A stretch of DNA of 64,000 nt from Glandiceps talaboti (Eukaryota; Hemichordata; Enteropneusta; Spengelidae), in the NCBI RefSeq assembly GCF_964340395.1, contig NC_135553.1, positions 6,488,501-6,552,500 on the forward strand, read 5' to 3'. Shown piece by piece: positions 61,654 to 64,000 of the stretch. The number at the start of each line of letters is the position of its first letter. The stretch's first letter is position 1. Made by a program: the position numbers and the translations under genes. The notes under the pieces are model-generated. The model saw only the letters and a list, made by a program, of their open reading frames with translations, was not told the origin of the DNA and made no database searches.

Positions 61654-64000
61654 CAATACTAACTAATTTCATTGTGAGTGAAGGTAAGATATAAGTGTTG
61701 TCAGCAAGTAACACGATGTGTATTGTATTTTATACACTTTCTAAATGTTAACAGCATACTCATTTTTTCCCTTAATACAGCCAGGAAGAGTTCCCATTGT
61801 TTCCAAGACAAGACTGAGGAGGTTAATACTCTGATCTATAACTATCCACCGGTGTATAGCGATAACTTTACAGCTTATGAACAGTGTTACTTCTTTGATA
61901 AATAAGATGGACGTTTGATTTGGAAGAATGGAACCAGAAGGAAAGGGTAATACAGTTAGAATGGTTTTGTAGAAAAATGTACACACTGTTAAGTACACAT
62001 TATATTGCTATCTGATAGTGTCGTGGCAATGCAAAAAAATACATCATTTTAATATAAAAAAGGGTGTGGGAATATATCAACAATCAATATGCTAGATAAG
62101 CAGAAGAATTTGGACTGATTTCAACCATCATGACATGGTCCTCATTTTTGACAACTTCGGAATAGCACTCCTAGTGGCACAACTATGAAATCTTTTGTCT
62201 TTTTTTTATAGAAAATATTCAATTTATGAATTAGAAGACTGAAAACTTTTTAAAAAATTACAAAACTATTATTAAAGAATCTAAATTTGTAAATCATATG
62301 ATAACCTCTTGCTAAGGAGAGTCAGTCTGGATTTACTTCTCAGAAAATACTATGCACACAGTTTGCATTGGCTATTTAGATGTTTTAACTGCATGATGAT
62401 GTATTTGATAAGTCTAAAAAAAATTATGTAATGTTCACTTTAGCATTTGTATGTTATTTCTATTTGAAGGCAGAAGATATACTAATTGTTTCTAATGTTC
62501 AGGTACTTTTCAGCAAGTGAAACACTGAGAAACATTTCATGTGCGACTTAGTGCCAGTGGAAAAACTCACACTTTGACGGAGGAGAGGGGGGGGGTGTGA
62601 AGCAGTCCAGAGTTAACAAAGAGAATAAAGTTACATGACAAACTACATACATTTACACAAATAGTAATCCATATTTTACATTTACGCCTGAGAAAGCTCA
62701 GTTTATATGTGATGAAGAATATAACTTCATCTTTGATACATTTGACCATACATAAATGAATTACTTGCACATCGTTTTCTTTTAAATAAGTTTGTCTTCA
62801 AAGTGATCATCAAATTGTGGTTTTACAGTCTTTGTTATGAAGCTTTACAGTGGATGAAAAATAAAAAAGTTTTTTAAATTTCACAAGTGAATATCGAAAA
62901 TACCACTTTCCATCTAAGATATGCCATGTAAGGGCGCCCTCACACATCAGTCAACAGCAGGCCGATATAAAAGAGCGGAAAACCATGACATGACGTATCT
63001 TACAGTCAAGATATTAGTGAGATATTTGTGTTCTGTGTACATTGTTTTCTCTATTTTTAAATCTAGCTTTTTATTTTTATGGGTTTACCAAGGCATTTCA
63101 ATATTTGAAAAAATTCAAACTTCATAAATGAAAATTAGCATTTTCTTGCCATTTTAAAGTACATGTACAATAGCTAGCTGTTATGAGATTTAGTATGTCA
63201 ACTTTTAACTGTAAGGAAAAAAGGCAGCTAATATGGCTATGTTGGTGCCTATTGTCTACAAATTCTGACATGTTTTATTTCTCAGAACATAAAGTAGTTA
63301 TGAAGAGAATCATATTTACAATTTTTTTTGCAGAAATAGTATATGTTTTAGCAGTACTTTGGTGATTTTGGCCACCTAGAGTTGAAATGTAAATACATGA
63401 TCTGTCAATTCTCTTCGGATTTATAGCCCAGATTGCTATGATATATATGGAATAAAGTCATATGTTTTTATAGGACAGTCTAGTATCTAGTGATTGAGAT
63501 TTCTACATGTACATCTCCCCAGTCGAAAATTGTCCATCAAAGGAAACATACCACGTACTGTTTAAAGACCAAAGTTTCAATCCCAGGTTCTTACAGTGTT
63601 ATTTTTTTTATCAGTGAGACAATAAGGATTACATTGGATCATTGTTTTGATCTGGACTAACTTTTTGCACAGCTCTTCCAGATAACTGTTTTTTTTACAC
63701 CCAATAATCCAAACTTGGCCTATAAGACAGAGTTTGCAAAATGTCCTTGTCTCATAGTTTAATAAATAGCTTTAACACGTGTATGTATGTATGTAATTGC
63801 AGCAATCCTACAAGAAGTTTTGCAAATGTACAAGGTACACGACCGCTCCTGAGGTTTTATTTGGCTGGTTGAAATCATGAGTAAAATATTTTAACCCCCC
63901 CCCCCCCTTTCAGACAGTTTTGAAGCTCTCCCCCTCGCACCCTAATAATTTGTGCCCCCCCCCCATTTTCAAGCTCTCGCACCCTGAAACTTTTGTCCCC
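61654..64000 (+). repeat. 2,395-bp tandem duplication, unit 2 (cut by the window end)
   Basis: Nearly identical to 59259-61605. The differences I see are in C-run lengths and a T for C near 63908. The unit reaches the window end 48 bases before its full length, so more copies may follow. Confidence 0.93.
61781..61905 (+). pseudogene. GGH: Second copy of GGH terminal exon 8
   Basis: Identical over the coding part to 59386-59510, with an intact acceptor (TTAATACAG then CCAGG) and stop. It codes for the last 41 residues plus stop (ARKSSHC ... QCYFFDK). It could serve as an alternative terminal exon with the same product, or be a relic or assembly duplicate. Confidence 0.8.

Overview
This is eukaryotic nuclear DNA from an invertebrate bilaterian. 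Genes are split into many exons with GT-AG junctions, introns are long and AT-rich, and microsatellites, homopolymer runs and foldback elements are abundant. I assembled four protein-coding genes by following reading frame and splice phase across exons; the resulting proteins have family-typical lengths. A marine deuterostome (hemichordate, amphioxus, echinoderm) or a lophotrochozoan would fit; the species cannot be fixed from the sequence alone.

Layout. 1-15.3 kb: no recognisable gene; microsatellites (ACATC, TTG, GA, AC/AGAC), long inverted repeats and terminal-inverted-repeat elements. 15.4-29.1 kb, minus strand: a 600-residue SLC5-family sodium-coupled monocarboxylate/vitamin transporter in 14 coding exons, with a probable 5' leader exon. 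30.6-31.3 kb: an array of about 45-bp units. 32.6-36.3 kb, minus strand: a two-exon TRIM-NHL protein (RING, two B-boxes, coiled coil, filamin repeat, NHL repeats; 736 aa). 38.9-53.4 kb, minus strand: ERCC6/CSB, 17 coding exons, 1604 aa. 53.6-59.5 kb, plus strand: gamma-glutamyl hydrolase (GGH), 8 exons, 314 aa, divergent from ERCC6 with only about 135 bp between the ERCC6 leader-exon donor and the GGH start codon. The last GGH exon and its 3' flank lie in a 2,395-bp unit that is tandemly repeated to the end of the window.

The most striking signal is not a gene. All four genes carry tandem duplications whose unit straddles an exon edge, meaning exon end plus splice donor, splice acceptor plus exon start, or terminal codons plus 3'UTR. 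I find about eleven independent cases with different periods (28, 49, 76, 83, 83, 92, 98 bp and others) in about 41 exons: SLC5 exons 6, 8 and 11; the TRIM-NHL last exon; ERCC6 exons 9, 11, 12 and 17; GGH exons 6, 7 and 8. They place decoy splice sites or decoy stop codons beside the real ones. Exon/intron-spanning minisatellites ('mirages') have, as I recall, been described at the amphioxus Adh locus; a density like this would point to a genome-wide process that seeds minisatellites at exon borders.

The genes do not form an obvious pathway. ERCC6 acts in transcription-coupled repair, GGH in folate polyglutamate turnover, the TRIM protein is a predicted ubiquitin ligase, and the SLC5 protein is a plasma-membrane symporter. 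Only the ERCC6/GGH pair shows a likely shared regulatory region.
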